The notes: generated by a model not told the origin, from the sequence alone. Positions 18,845-28,691 are shown, counted from the first letter of the stretch. The stretch: DNA of 64,000 nucleotides from Salinisphaera sp. (GCF_002729955.1 NZ_PBYA01000042.1:1-64000), one strand, 5' to 3'. A program made the numbers and translations.

Positions 18845-19257
18845 CAGATCTCCAATCATATCCTCAGCGACAGAAATTCAGGGCATAAGAAATAGGGCTT
18901 ATACATGCACTATGCATTCTTCTGCCCGTGCCTATCTGTCTACCGTTCATGCCGCGGCAACTTCAGCCAGTCTGCGGGTTCGTTGCGGCACGAACAAGCG
19001 ATAGCCGAGAGGCCAATCAATGCGTTGAATCGAAATACGGTAATCGCCAAGACTGTTCCTTTCGCGAAACCTTTGCGCTGCAATGTCTGGCCGGTTAATT
19101 GCGCTATAACCGGCCGAAAAATGCGCTTTCTCTATTGAATAAGAAAACTATCGCGAGTGTTAAATCCGCCTACTGACTATCGGGTTTCAATTCGCGTCGC
19201 TGTATCTCTGAAAGCGTCGCGCTCTTATAAGAAGACGCTTCGAGGAGTAAAAGCGCC
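18845..19257. promoter_or_regulatory. Divergent control region, amidohydrolase operon / adhesin
   Basis: About 410 bp, AT-richer than the coding DNA. It contains a dyad with 9-bp perfect arms GGCCGGTTA...TAACCGGCC (19089-19115) around ATTGCGCTA, and a perfect 7-bp stem AAGCGTC...GACGCTT (19212-19240) ending one base before the adhesin ribosome site GAGGAG (19242-19247). The latter would sit in the adhesin 5' UTR and could affect translation. No gene is supported here. Confidence 0.5.
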
Positions 19258-22200
19258 ATGGCGGAAAGTCATATATCGACGACGCGAGGTTACGCGTTCT
19301 CACGACTGTTTCTATTGGCTTTTTTCGGCGCTTGTGCAGCATCGACCGCATTCTCGACCCAGGCGGCCATCGTCGATTTATCCGTAAGCGCGCTGCTGGA
19401 CCGGCATACCGCCCAAATTACGGCACTGACGGATACAACCGACGGCCTGCGTATTGATGTCGATCTTCTCACCACCGACTTCACCAATACGAACACGCGC
19501 GTCGAAGCACTCGAAAACGAACAGGCCGAGGATGCACTACGCCTGGATACGGTGACCCAGCGTACCGGCCAGGCCGAACAGGACATCCGCACTCTGGACG
19601 AACGCGTCGCGAACACGCAGGAAGCGATCAATGGCATAGATAGCGATATCGCTGATATAGGTACTGCGCTTGGCGCCGTCGATGACCGTCTCGACCGCCT
19701 TGATGAGGACTCAGCGGTACAAGACGCGCGCCTGGCCAATCTGGAACAGCAGACCGGCCAAACCGAACAACGACTGGACACCACCGACAGCCGGGTAACC
19801 GAACTCGAACGCGACGGCGCGCAAGCCACCCGCGACATCCAGACCGTGAACGACAGCGTCGCCGCGGTTGATGAGCGCGTCGACGCACTCGCCGAAAAGG
19901 CGGTCGTGAGCGACGCACGCCTGAACGACGTCGAAAGCCGCCTCGCTGTCCAGGATTCACAGGGCCAGGCGCAGGACGCCCGACTCGATAATCTCGAAAG
20001 CGAAAGCGCCGACATCGGCGCAAGACTCGACACCCACGATGAAGCGTCGACGGTACACAACAGCCGCCTCGACCAACTCGAAGCCGGCTCCAGCGATACC
20101 ACGACCCGCCTCTCCGAGCTCGAACAGGCGGAGGCGAAAACGACCGCCGAACTGGCTGTTGTGGGCCAGAACATGGACACGCTCGCAACCCGCGCCGATG
20201 CAACCGACCGTGCGTTGAGCGAGCTGGATACGCGGCTTGCGTCGAGTGAAGACGGGCTTGCGGCCACCCAGAGCCAGGTGGACGCACTACAAGGCCGCAC
20301 CCAAGACAGCGAAGCCGATATCGCCGACCTCGGCGAGCGGCTTAGCGCGTCCGACACACGCCACACGCAAACCGAACAAACGCTGGGCGAGATTGGCACG
20401 CGTGTCGATAGCAGCGAACAAACCATTGCCGAACATGCGGACCGGCTTGGGCAACTCGAGCAGACCGCCGAGCAGACAGTCGCTCGCCAGGACGTCACCG
20501 ATCGCGTGCAGGCAGCGCTCGACACGCGTATCGATCAGGCGGACCGCGATATCGCTACGACGAACGCGCGCCTCGATACCGTCGACCACAATCTCACCCA
20601 GGCACGGGCCGAAACCGACCGCCAACTGGGCGAACACACGCAACAGCTGGACGCACTGGATACGAAGACCCGTGCGATCGATAAGGACCTCGCCACGCAG
20701 GCCGAGGCGATCGACCATCTCGACGAGCAGGCCGGCCAGACCACGCAAGCCGTGCAGTCACTCGACGCACGCACGGACGCCGTCGAAAAGTCCGTGGTCG
20801 ATGTACAAACACGGGCGGACGCCACCGACGCGCAGCTGGCACAGACAACGCGCCAACTGTCGGATACGACACAGCGACTGGACGACACGCAGGCGCTTGC
20901 CGTCGAGCACGACCAACGCCTGCAGGCCGTCGAACGCGCCGGCAGCGACACCGCCGCTGCCCTGGAAAGCACGAATCGTACGCTGGAGACCATCGGCCAG
21001 CGTACCGCCGGTACGGAAAGCGACGTATCGGAACTGGCCACACGGGTCGACCAAACCGATCTCGGGCTTTCGGAGTTGACCCGGCGCGCGGATGCGGCCG
21101 ACCAGGACATCGCCGACGTACGCCACCGCGCCGACCAAACCGATACCCAACTGACGCGCACGAACGAGGCACTGGCCGACGCCAATCGGCGCATTGACGA
21201 CGCCGAAGATCGCGCCGAACAACAGGCCCAGCGAGTCGGCGCCGTGGAGCGCGCCGGTGCCGAGACCGCCACCCGGCTGGATTCACAGGACAACGCCCTG
21301 AAAGGCCTGAACGAGCACGCAGCCCAGACCGACCGCGCGATCGCTGATGTGACGGCCCGTGTCGATACGACAGCCCGAGACGTCGACGACATCCGTACCC
21401 AGACCGAGGCCACCGATCGTTCGGTGAACGCGCTCAAATCGCGTACCGATGTAACCGAACAGGCAATCGCGCATACCCGCCAGCAGGCCGACATGACGGA
21501 TGCGCGACTCGACGTCACGCAGTCCAACGTCGATACCATCGCTCAGCGCACTGATAGCGCAGAACGCGGTATTGCCGATCTCACCCAGCGCAGTGACAGA
21601 ACCGATCAGGCCGTCACTCAGATCGGCGAGCAGGTGGACGCAGCAACGCGCCAGATCGACGCTGTCCGACAGCAGGGCGACTCCCGCGACGCCGCGATCG
21701 GCGACTTGAACGGGCGTACCGCTCGAACCGAAAACGCCCTTGCCGACGTCCAACGCGAGCTCGATACGGGCAAGGCCGTCGCGGCCGCCCAGGGCGAGCG
21801 GCTCGACGCCATCGAACGCAGCGCGGCCGACACCACCACCGCGCTTGCCGACACCGATCGTCGCCTGGAGGACGTCGAAGCTCGTAGCGATCGCACCGAG
21901 CGCGATCTCGACGCGCTGCGCCGGGACAGCGACACCGTGCGCGCTGGCGTCGCCACTATGGACGCACGCATCAAAGAAAACGACGCGGCCGTGGCACGCA
22001 CGGAGCAGGGTCTGGCCGAGACGACAACCCGCGTGGCGGCCACCGAATCCCGTCTGGGCGAAAACGCCGAACGCCTCGACACCGTCGAACGCACCGCCCA
22101 TGCCACCGCCGGGCGACTGGACGACACCGATCGCCGTCTCACCGCGGTCGGTCAACGCATGGACGGCGCCGACAAGGCGCTGGCCGACGTCCAGACCCGG

Positions 22201-23964
22201 GCCGATACCACCGACGCCGCAGTCGGCGATCTTGACCGGCGCATGACCGCAGGCGAAGCCGCGATTGCGGATGCGAACAGCCGCTCGCGGCAAGCCCAAT
22301 CCGATGCCGCCGACAACGCACAGCGCCTCGACGGCAGCGACAGGGCCATCGCGCGCCTGAGCGAACAGCATGCCGCTACCGAGCGGAATGTGGGCACACT
22401 CAATGCACGGGCCGAACAGACGGCGAACGCGATCGCACAGGCCCAGAACCAACTGGCAACCGTCGAGCAGACCACCGCCGGGCACGACAGCCGCCTGCAA
22501 GACATGGAACGTGCACAGACCGAAAACCATGCACAACGCCTGGCCAGCGATCGCGCCCTCTCCGATCTGGGCGGGCGCGTCGGCCGTCAGGACAGCCGTA
22601 TCGACAGCGCCGAAAAGGCTCTGTCGACCACTGCCGGCCAGCTCGCGGCCACCCAGGCTGCAGCGGCCGAGCAATCGCAGCGTGTCAGCCAGATCGAACA
22701 GTCTCTCGACGGCCATGAATCCCGCTATCAGGACATGAGCCGCAACTTCGGCCGCCTGAGCGGCGACATGGCTGAAGCCACCCGCACCATGGCCACCATG
22801 GGCGATCGCCTGGGCTCTACCGAGAGCGGTCTGGTACAGATCAACGACTACGCGCTGAACATGAATACGCGCGTGGATGCGCTGGCCCGCGGCATGCAGG
22901 CCATCAACATGAACTCGCGCGACCACCTCAACAGCGGCGGCGGCCAGAACGCCACGGCGAGCGGCCAGAGTTCGCTCGCCGCCGGCCACAACTCGACCGC
23001 CAGCGGCACGGAGAGCACCGCGGTCGGCAATGCCGCCCACGCCAGCCATGAAGGCACAACCGCCATGGGCTCGGGCGCGACGGCGGCCGCCCGCAACAGC
23101 ACCGCCACCGGCCAGAACGCGCGTGCCACCGGCACGGCGAGCACGGCGAGCGGCGCCGGCAGCGTCGCAGCCGGCGAATACAGTATCGCCGTCGGCTATG
23201 CAGCCCAGGCCATGGGCACGCAAAGCGTCGTGTTTGGCGAGCGCGCCTCGGCGCTCAAGGACGGCGGTGTGGCCATCGGCGCTGCCTCCGAGGCCCAGGG
23301 TACGGAATCGATCGCCATCGGCCGCGGCGCGGTGGCGCGTTCATCGGTCGCAATCGGCGGCGGCTCCGCCGCCAGTGGTCTCAATACAACGGCCGTCGGC
23401 GACTATGCCCAGGCCAGCGGCGACCTGAGCGCCGCCCACGGCGCCCGGGCGCAGGCCAGTGGCCACCACAGCACGGCGATTGGCGCCGACAGCGTCGCCC
23501 AGGGCCAGAACAGCGTGGCCATCGGCGCCGGCTCCCAGGCCACGGCCGATAACACCGTGGCGGTAGGCCGCGCCGGCGCCGAGCGACGCGTCACCCACGT
23601 CGCCGCCGGCGTCGAACGCACCGATGCCGTCAACGTGGGGCAGTTCGTCGAGCGGGGCGTGGCGGTGGACAACCGCATCAGCAACCTGGACCTGCGCGTC
23701 GACAACCTCGCGCGCGACATGGATCAGCTGCGTCGTGACTCTTTCGCCGGCATCGCCGCGAGCGCAGCCAGCAGCCCGCTCATGCCCCCGGAATACGGCC
23801 GCTCGACGTTCAACATGGGCGCGGCGTCCTATGGCGGCGAATCCGCCGTCGGCGTCTCTGCTTCCCGGCTGTTCGATAGCGGCGTCATGCTCAGCGGCGG
23901 CACCAGCACCGGCCTGGGCGCCGGCCGCACCCTTACCCGGGTCGGGGTGGGCATGACGTGGTGA
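19258..23964 (+). CDS. Trimeric autotransporter adhesin (YadA-like) with giant N-terminal coiled coil
   Basis: 1568 residues. A signal peptide (about 1-37, FLLAFFGACAASTAFSTQA) is followed by an almost pure heptad coiled coil from about 81 to 1225. It is built of 14-residue double heptads (for example RADQTDTQLTRTNE) with small or Thr/Ala core residues in one heptad and Ile/Leu/Val in the next. Then come YadA head repeats (about 1226-1430, units like SIAIGRGAVARSS and NSVAIGAGSQA), a neck (AVGRAGAERRVTHVAAG, DAVNVGQ), a short stalk and the anchor barrel ending in GMTW. It should form a surface trimer (type Vc secretion). In most family members the head is N-terminal and the stalk follows; here a very long coiled coil lies distal to the head. 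Confidence 0.93.
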   Translation: MAESHISTTRGYAFSRLFLLAFFGACAASTAFSTQAAIVDLSVSALLDRHTAQITALTDTTDGLRIDVDLLTTDFTNTNTRVEALENEQAEDALRLDTVTQRTGQAEQDIRTLDERVANTQEAINGIDSDIADIGTALGAVDDRLDRLDEDSAVQDARLANLEQQTGQTEQRLDTTDSRVTELERDGAQATRDIQTVNDSVAAVDERVDALAEKAVVSDARLNDVESRLAVQDSQGQAQDARLDNLESESADIGARLDTHDEASTVHNSRLDQLEAGSSDTTTRLSELEQAEAKTTAELAVVGQNMDTLATRADATDRALSELDTRLASSEDGLAATQSQVDALQGRTQDSEADIADLGERLSASDTRHTQTEQTLGEIGTRVDSSEQTIAEHADRLGQLEQTAEQTVARQDVTDRVQAALDTRIDQADRDIATTNARLDTVDHNLTQARAETDRQLGEHTQQLDALDTKTRAIDKDLATQAEAIDHLDEQAGQTTQAVQSLDARTDAVEKSVVDVQTRADATDAQLAQTTRQLSDTTQRLDDTQALAVEHDQRLQAVERAGSDTAAALESTNRTLETIGQRTAGTESDVSELATRVDQTDLGLSELTRRADAADQDIADVRHRADQTDTQLTRTNEALADANRRIDDAEDRAEQQAQRVGAVERAGAETATRLDSQDNALKGLNEHAAQTDRAIADVTARVDTTARDVDDIRTQTEATDRSVNALKSRTDVTEQAIAHTRQQADMTDARLDVTQSNVDTIAQRTDSAERGIADLTQRSDRTDQAVTQIGEQVDAATRQIDAVRQQGDSRDAAIGDLNGRTARTENALADVQRELDTGKAVAAAQGERLDAIERSAADTTTALADTDRRLEDVEARSDRTERDLDALRRDSDTVRAGVATMDARIKENDAAVARTEQGLAETTTRVAATESRLGENAERLDTVERTAHATAGRLDDTDRRLTAVGQRMDGADKALADVQTRADTTDAAVGDLDRRMTAGEAAIADANSRSRQAQSDAADNAQRLDGSDRAIARLSEQHAATERNVGTLNARAEQTANAIAQAQNQLATVEQTTAGHDSRLQDMERAQTENHAQRLASDRALSDLGGRVGRQDSRIDSAEKALSTTAGQLAATQAAAAEQSQRVSQIEQSLDGHESRYQDMSRNFGRLSGDMAEATRTMATMGDRLGSTESGLVQINDYALNMNTRVDALARGMQAINMNSRDHLNSGGGQNATASGQSSLAAGHNSTASGTESTAVGNAAHASHEGTTAMGSGATAAARNSTATGQNARATGTASTASGAGSVAAGEYSIAVGYAAQAMGTQSVVFGERASALKDGGVAIGAASEAQGTESIAIGRGAVARSSVAIGGGSAASGLNTTAVGDYAQASGDLSAAHGARAQASGHHSTAIGADSVAQGQNSVAIGAGSQATADNTVAVGRAGAERRVTHVAAGVERTDAVNVGQFVERGVAVDNRISNLDLRVDNLARDMDQLRRDSFAGIAASAASSPLMPPEYGRSTFNMGAASYGGESAVGVSASRLFDSGVMLSGGTSTGLGAGRTLTRVGVGMTW

Positions 23965-24177
23965 AACGAGGCCGCGGGGCTCGCGCGCGAACCCTGCGAC
24001 ACCGAGTGAAACCTTGCTTTTCCCGCACAATGATAGATGCGACCCGACGCGTCTCAGCTATCGTGATAGGCAAAGCTCGCCGTTTATGTGTAGCCACGCG
24101 CACGCGCGAACAGCCTGCCCACCGGCACAGGTTGCCTAGCCACATCGGCATGGACCAGCAGTCCGCGCTCCATGTGG

Positions 24178-24450
24178 TTACGCCTTTCGGCCTTGGCCGG
24201 CCGCGCGAACGCGTTCGGGCAGATGCTCGGTTTCGAGCGTCGTGCCTGTCGGGTCACGTTCTGCGGAGCCGATGGCTGCCAGCTCGTCGATGAAACCCAG
24301 GACATACATCACGCTGGCGTAGTGCGCCATGGAAACACCGGGTTCGCCTGCCTCGATCTTGCTCAGCGTCGTACGGCTCATGTGCGCACGCTCCGCCATC
24401 AGAGCCACCGGGATCCGCCGGCGTCGGCGCGCCTTGTTGAGATTGCAGCC
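24178..24450 (-). pseudogene. Truncated HipB/XRE-type HTH regulator
   Basis: The readable part (LMAERAHMSRTTLSKIEAGE, then PGVSMAHYASVMYVLGF) is a clear helix-turn-helix of the XRE class found in HipB-like antitoxins. Upstream, in frame, the family-like KARRRRRIPVALM continues to a TAG stop at 24451-24453, so the usual first ~15 residues are missing. Only a GTG at 24408 could start a 76-residue product lacking the first helix. No hipA-like toxin gene follows in the 200 bp before the adhesin. It reads as the decayed remnant of a toxin-antitoxin antitoxin; a functional short form is less likely. Confidence 0.55.
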
Positions 24451-24854
24451 CTACTCTCGCAATCCGCGCTGTACGGGAATTTGTGTCCGGGCCGCTGCAC
24501 GCTTTTTTGCTACCGCTTACGCTTGCGATTGTACGCTTAAACGAACTTAACGTTCACGACTATAAGCATCATGGATTTTCCCCGACCGGCGCCATCGTCT
24601 CGCTCGTATCTAGCTAGCTAACGCCCGCTGCCTGCTCGTCGCGATCAGCAGGCAGCACAGTGGAAGGCCAGTGCGCCGATCGCGGTATGGGATCTAATGC
24701 GCCCGAAAAGTTCGGAGTTCTGCGTACTGAGGTGCCCCTGATCCTTACCGCCATACACCACAGTTAGCGATATCTCCACTTTATGAATGCATATCCTTCC
24801 AACTAGATAAAGCAACCGTATCGCAGCGGAAACCCCGCATATAAGAGCCTGCGG
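24451..24854. other. AT-richer intergenic stretch with a 10-bp hairpin
   Basis: About 400 bp with no supported gene. It holds a perfect hairpin GCTGCCTGCT-N10-AGCAGGCAGC (24627-24656) and, at the end of the next gene, a small stem GCGG-TTAAT-CCGC (24851-24863) that may end its transcript. Base composition is lower in GC than the flanking adhesin and core genes. Confidence 0.5.
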
Positions 24855-25331
24855 TTAATCCGCATCAGCCGACGGGTAACGCACTGGCGCCCCGTAGTGA
24901 AGCGTATCTATAAGCCATTTGTCGCCGTTCCTAACGTACGTTATATCGAGCGTGAATTGCTCGCCCGAACTGGCACAAACTAGCTTCACAATGCTTCTCT
25001 TTTCAGAAACAGAAATCACATCGTGCCGTAAAACTGAACCTATTTGATCTCCGAACCGCAAATTATTGCGGGCTACCTGGAGCGTCTTTAGCTTCCGCCC
25101 AATTTCTCGGTTATCGGTCAAGCCATCCAAATAAAACTCAATACTATCTCTGGAAAAAAATTTACTTAAGTGAGCGCCTTTATCTTGGAGCGCTTCCATA
25201 TAGACCAAAAATGCGTCGTAAGGCGACTCTGATAGCACGACCTTGCCGTCGCTCGCCGCTCCCAACGACACGTGAAGTGCGACAACTGCAATTAATGCCA
25301 GTCGACATAGCGATAAATATCTCTTAAACAT
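24855..25331 (-). CDS. Secreted protein of unknown function
   Basis: 158 residues. A signal peptide (about 1-26, LALIAVVALHVSLGAAS) is followed by a small soluble domain. The layout YDAFLVYMEALQDKGAHLSKFFS, then strands ending in FTLDITYVRNGDKWLIDTLHY, is reminiscent of NTF2-like/DUF4878-type folds, in which a helix-rich start is followed by a curved sheet; this is a visual impression only. It is GC-poorer than core genes and divergent from the secreted protein/muramidase pair. It could be another periplasmic protector, but nothing proves it. Confidence 0.6.
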   Translation of the reverse strand: MFKRYLSLCRLALIAVVALHVSLGAASDGKVVLSESPYDAFLVYMEALQDKGAHLSKFFSRDSIEFYLDGLTDNREIGRKLKTLQVARNNLRFGDQIGSVLRHDVISVSEKRSIVKLVCASSGEQFTLDITYVRNGDKWLIDTLHYGAPVRYPSADAD

Positions 25332-25608
25332 ATCAACAGGCAGCCCACCGCTCTGGCGGTTTATCTACGAGTCTCGCCGAGCCATAGCCCTTGCGAATTC
25401 GAGACAATACAACCAACTCAAAAACTGCTACGGCAGGTCCTTGGAACCGCCGAGATCCGCTCGATTTAACAAAACCTGCTTCAGGATACCGCTTTCACGG
25501 ACCAAGCCCACTGTATGGCAGTCGTGCCCCAGGCGCAGCCAGATACGACTGGCATGACCTACCTTTGCTATTTATGATGTCGAAACAGGCCGCGTGACGG
25601 AATGGGTT

Positions 25609-26067
25609 ATGAGCTACAGAGCACTACTGTTCTTCGCATTACTCGCGAGTACGAGCGCTGACTCGATAGCCAGTTCGGAAACCACCTCCTATATACCGCA
25701 GGAGAAAATCGACGAATTCATCGTCTCCACGTTGGATTTGGCATCATTCCGAAATTCGCTCGGGCCCAGGCGCGAACCGGGTGACCACACATTCGCTGAT
25801 CTCGGAATGGAGCCGACCAGCCGGGCTACAGATGGCGTTGTCTTCGAGTCGAACGACTGGCGATATCGTATCCAAGTCCTCGAGCGCGGTGATTTCAATC
25901 AGGATGGCATCGAGGATTTAAAGCTTTGCTTTCAGGATCGCGCCCTGGACGGCAGTTACAACGTTCAGACTCCACTGCTGGTCAGTCGATACGATTCGGC
26001 GGGGTATCTTGTCGCGCTCGCTTTCGATTTAATCGAAACCCCGGGCTGTAACCGAATCCACGAATGA
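25609..26067 (+). CDS. Secreted protein, candidate immunity partner of the muramidase
   Basis: 152 residues from the ATG at 25609 (GGA about 7 nt upstream; an in-frame GTG at 25594 adds five residues). Signal peptide at about 1-22 (ALLFFALLASTSADSIAS). The mature part has a calcium-loop-like segment GDFNQDGIEDLKLCF of the FG-GAP/EF-hand style and two Cys. I do not recognise a family with certainty. The stop is 12 bp before the pesticin-like muramidase start, so the two are co-transcribed. A periplasmic protein encoded just before a peptidoglycan hydrolase fits an immunity role; this is inference. Confidence 0.6.
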   Translation: MSYRALLFFALLASTSADSIASSETTSYIPQEKIDEFIVSTLDLASFRNSLGPRREPGDHTFADLGMEPTSRATDGVVFESNDWRYRIQVLERGDFNQDGIEDLKLCFQDRALDGSYNVQTPLLVSRYDSAGYLVALAFDLIETPGCNRIHE

Positions 26068-26079
26068 TCGGTTCGACAA

Positions 26080-26652
26080 ATGCCAGTCAAAATAGATTAC
26101 GACTTTTTGAGCGCCCGGGAGGGTGGGCGAAAGACGAAAGGGTATGTGCCGGCCGCCTCCTCCAGTAACAGCGGCGTTACGATCGCAACCGGCTTCGATC
26201 TGGGGCAACGAAACAAAAAAGATCTAAGGCTATTGAGTTTGAGCAGCCCGCTCATTAAAAAGCTCGAGCCATACCTGGGCTTGATGGGCTCGGATGCCGT
26301 TTCTTTTCTTTCCGAAACGCCGCTGACGATCACCTCGGCGCAGGCTTTACGCATCGATCGCGCCGTGAAAGCGATGCATCTGCGGCGACTCAAGAGCGCT
26401 TACAACTCGGTACCGGGCAATAAGAAACGCTTTGAGGAAATAATCCCGGCGGCGCAAACGGTCATTGCCTCCGTGTCATTTCAGTACGGCACAAACCTCT
26501 CTGTGCGAACACCGAAGCTCTGGGCTGCGGTTACCGCGCAGGACTGGCCCAAAACTGTAACGATCTTAAAGTCATTCGGCGATGCATATCCATCCAGGCG
26601 CAATTTGGAAGCGGCCCTGCTCGAAAAAGCAATCACCGGCCCGGGACAGTAG
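26080..26652 (+). CDS. Pesticin-like muramidase (lysozyme superfamily)
   Basis: 190 residues, covering essentially one domain. The start FLSAREGGRKTKGYVP, then SNSGVTIATGFDLGQRN, and the later IPAAQTVIASVSFQYG and SFGDAYPSRRNLEAALLEK are typical of the pesticin C-terminal/T4-lysozyme-like muramidases that cut the MurNAc-GlcNAc bond. Glu14 is the likely catalytic acid; Thr34/Thr37 and Asp40 lie where the other active-site residues are expected. There is no signal peptide, so it must be released by lysis or delivered by a secretion system. It is preceded at 12 bp by a signal-peptide-bearing protein and lies in an AT-richer islet. A phage endolysin remnant is the main alternative. Confidence 0.8.
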   Translation: MPVKIDYDFLSAREGGRKTKGYVPAASSSNSGVTIATGFDLGQRNKKDLRLLSLSSPLIKKLEPYLGLMGSDAVSFLSETPLTITSAQALRIDRAVKAMHLRRLKSAYNSVPGNKKRFEEIIPAAQTVIASVSFQYGTNLSVRTPKLWAAVTAQDWPKTVTILKSFGDAYPSRRNLEAALLEKAITGPGQ

Positions 26653-26798
26653 CACCGGAAGAGCCCTGAACGGAGCCGATGTAATCGACAGCAACGCACA
26701 ATTACGCTTCCGATACATACCGGGCTTTCGCCTCGACCATAGTGTCCGCTTGGGCCTATAGGCGTTGCTTTATGGGAACGCTATGTGCCCCTGCGCAG

Positions 26799-28631
26799 CT
26801 ACTCGACGGTCACGCTCTTAGCCAAATTCCGCGGCTGGTCGACGTCGGTGCCTTTGGCGACGGCGACATGGTAGGCGAGCAGTTGCAGCGGGATGGTGTA
26901 GGCGATGGGGGCCAGCGTTTCGTCGACGTGGGGCATGTCGAGCACGGTGATGCCGGGGCCGGTATCCAGGCCGGAGGCGGCGTCGGCGAATACGTAGAGC
27001 TTGCCGCCGCGGGCGCGGACTTCCTGGAGGTTGGATTTCACCTTTTCGAGCCAGTCGTTCTTGGGCGCGATGGCGATCACGGGCATCTTTTCGTCGACCA
27101 GCGCGAGCGGGCCGTGCTTGAGTTCGCCGGCGGCATAGGCTTCGGCATGGAGATAGGAGATCTCCTTGAGCTTGAGCGCGCCTTCCATGGCGATGGGATA
27201 CATCGGTCCGCGCCCGAGGAACAGGGCGTGGTCCTTGTCGACGAACTCTTCGGCCAGATGGCGAATGGCGTCGTCGAGTTCGAGCACGCGTTCGACCGAG
27301 GTGGCCAGCTGATGAATATCTTCGGCGAGCGCGCGCCGGTCGTCGGCATCGCGTTCAAGCATGCCGGTGAGCAGCAGCAGGCACAGCAGCTGGGTGGTGA
27401 ACGCCTTGGTGGAGGCCACGCCGATTTCGGGGCCGGCGTGCGTCATGAGTACCAGATCGGACTCGCGGGTGAGCGAGCTTTCCGGCTTGTTGCAGATGGC
27501 CAGTGTGGCCAGATAGCCGCCCTTGCCGGTGCCCAGCGATTTCGCATAGCGCAGGGCGGCGAGCGTGTCGGCGGTTTCGCCGGATTGCGATAGCGTGACG
27601 AACAGGCAGTTCTTGGGAACCACCGGATCGCGATAGCGGTATTCACTGGCCAGTTCGACATTGCAGGGAATACCCGCCATGGCTTCGAGCCAGTAGCGGG
27701 CCACCAGCCCGGCATGGTGGCTGGTGCCACAGGCGACGATATGAATGTATTCGACGCCGTCGAGCAGCTCTCGTGCTTCGGCGCTGATGCTGGAGGCGAA
27801 GATATCGTCGACGGACACCCGCCCCTGCCAGGTTTCGGCCAGCGCGCGCGGCTGCTCGTAGATTTCCTTGAGCATGAAATGGCGGTAGCTGCCCTTTTCC
27901 GTCGCCGAAAGCGACAGGCCGGATTCCTTGACCGGCCGTTCCACGGGCGCGCCGCTGCCATCGATAATCGTATAGCTTTCGTGGGTGAGCACCACGAGAT
28001 CGTCTTCTTCGAGATAGACGAAATCGCGGGTGACCGGCAGCAGGGCCGCCACGTCCGAGGCCACGAAGTGCTCGCCGATGCCCACGCCCAGCACCAGGGG
28101 CGAGCCGCTACGCGTGGCGACCAGCGTATGCGGATCATCACGGCAGACCACGGCCAGCGCATAGGCGCCGTCGAGTTCGGCGACGGTGACCCGCACGGCC
28201 GCGGCGAGATCGTTGCTTTCGCCCAGATGGCTGTCGATCAGATGGGCGACCACTTCCGTATCGGTCTGGGAGGTGAACTCGTAGCCGGCCTGTTTCAGCC
28301 GGTCACGCAGCGGCTCGAAATTCTCGATGATGCCGTTGTGCACGACGGCGATACGGCTCGACGAGACGTGCGGATGGGCGTTGGTTTCGGATACGCCGCC
28401 GTGGGTGGCCCAGCGGGTATGGGCAATGCCGAGCACGCCGGGGCGCGGGGCTTCGGCAAGCTTGTCGGCCAGCGCCTGAACCTTGCCCACCGCGCGGGTG
28501 CGATCCAGCGCGCCGTCGTTGACCAGCGCCATCCCGGCCGAGTCGTAGCCGCGGTATTCGAGCCGTCGCAGGCCTTCCAGCAGGATAGGTTCGACATTGC
28601 GTTGCGCACTGGCACCGACAATTCCGCACAT
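26799..28631 (-). CDS. glmS: Glucosamine-fructose-6-phosphate aminotransferase (isomerizing)
   Basis: 610 residues, full length. Makes glucosamine-6-phosphate from fructose-6-phosphate and glutamine, the first committed step to UDP-GlcNAc. N-terminal nucleophile Cys2 (MCGIVGA), glutaminase motifs HTRWATHG and HNGIIEN, then two SIS sugar-isomerase domains ([19 protein letters not shown]) and the C-terminal [11 protein letters not shown]. It is last in the minus-strand series, 60 bp behind glmU. No glmS ribozyme-like element was noticed in that short gap. Confidence 0.97.
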   Translation of the reverse strand: MCGIVGASAQRNVEPILLEGLRRLEYRGYDSAGMALVNDGALDRTRAVGKVQALADKLAEAPRPGVLGIAHTRWATHGGVSETNAHPHVSSSRIAVVHNGIIENFEPLRDRLKQAGYEFTSQTDTEVVAHLIDSHLGESNDLAAAVRVTVAELDGAYALAVVCRDDPHTLVATRSGSPLVLGVGIGEHFVASDVAALLPVTRDFVYLEEDDLVVLTHESYTIIDGSGAPVERPVKESGLSLSATEKGSYRHFMLKEIYEQPRALAETWQGRVSVDDIFASSISAEARELLDGVEYIHIVACGTSHHAGLVARYWLEAMAGIPCNVELASEYRYRDPVVPKNCLFVTLSQSGETADTLAALRYAKSLGTGKGGYLATLAICNKPESSLTRESDLVLMTHAGPEIGVASTKAFTTQLLCLLLLTGMLERDADDRRALAEDIHQLATSVERVLELDDAIRHLAEEFVDKDHALFLGRGPMYPIAMEGALKLKEISYLHAEAYAAGELKHGPLALVDEKMPVIAIAPKNDWLEKVKSNLQEVRARGGKLYVFADAASGLDTGPGITVLDMPHVDETLAPIAYTIPLQLLAYHVAVAKGTDVDQPRNLAKSVTVE

Positions 28632-28691
28632 GGCGCTGATTCCTTTGTGATCGGCCGTGCAATGCCTGGCGCACGGCTTATCGGGTGATGG

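Noticed and set aside
19498..22930. Repeat array that could be mistaken for CRISPR or satellite DNA
   Set aside because: The periodicity is in the protein (heptads); DNA units are degenerate, contiguous and in frame, with no spacers.
21283..23223. 646-codon open frame opposite the adhesin
   Set aside because: It is a mirror of the heptad and head repeats; the product is low-complexity Gly/Ala/Arg with no family features, and the plus-strand gene is certain.
25391..25597. 68-codon frame before the secreted protein
   Set aside because: No ribosome site, no family features, overlaps the leader of the next gene.
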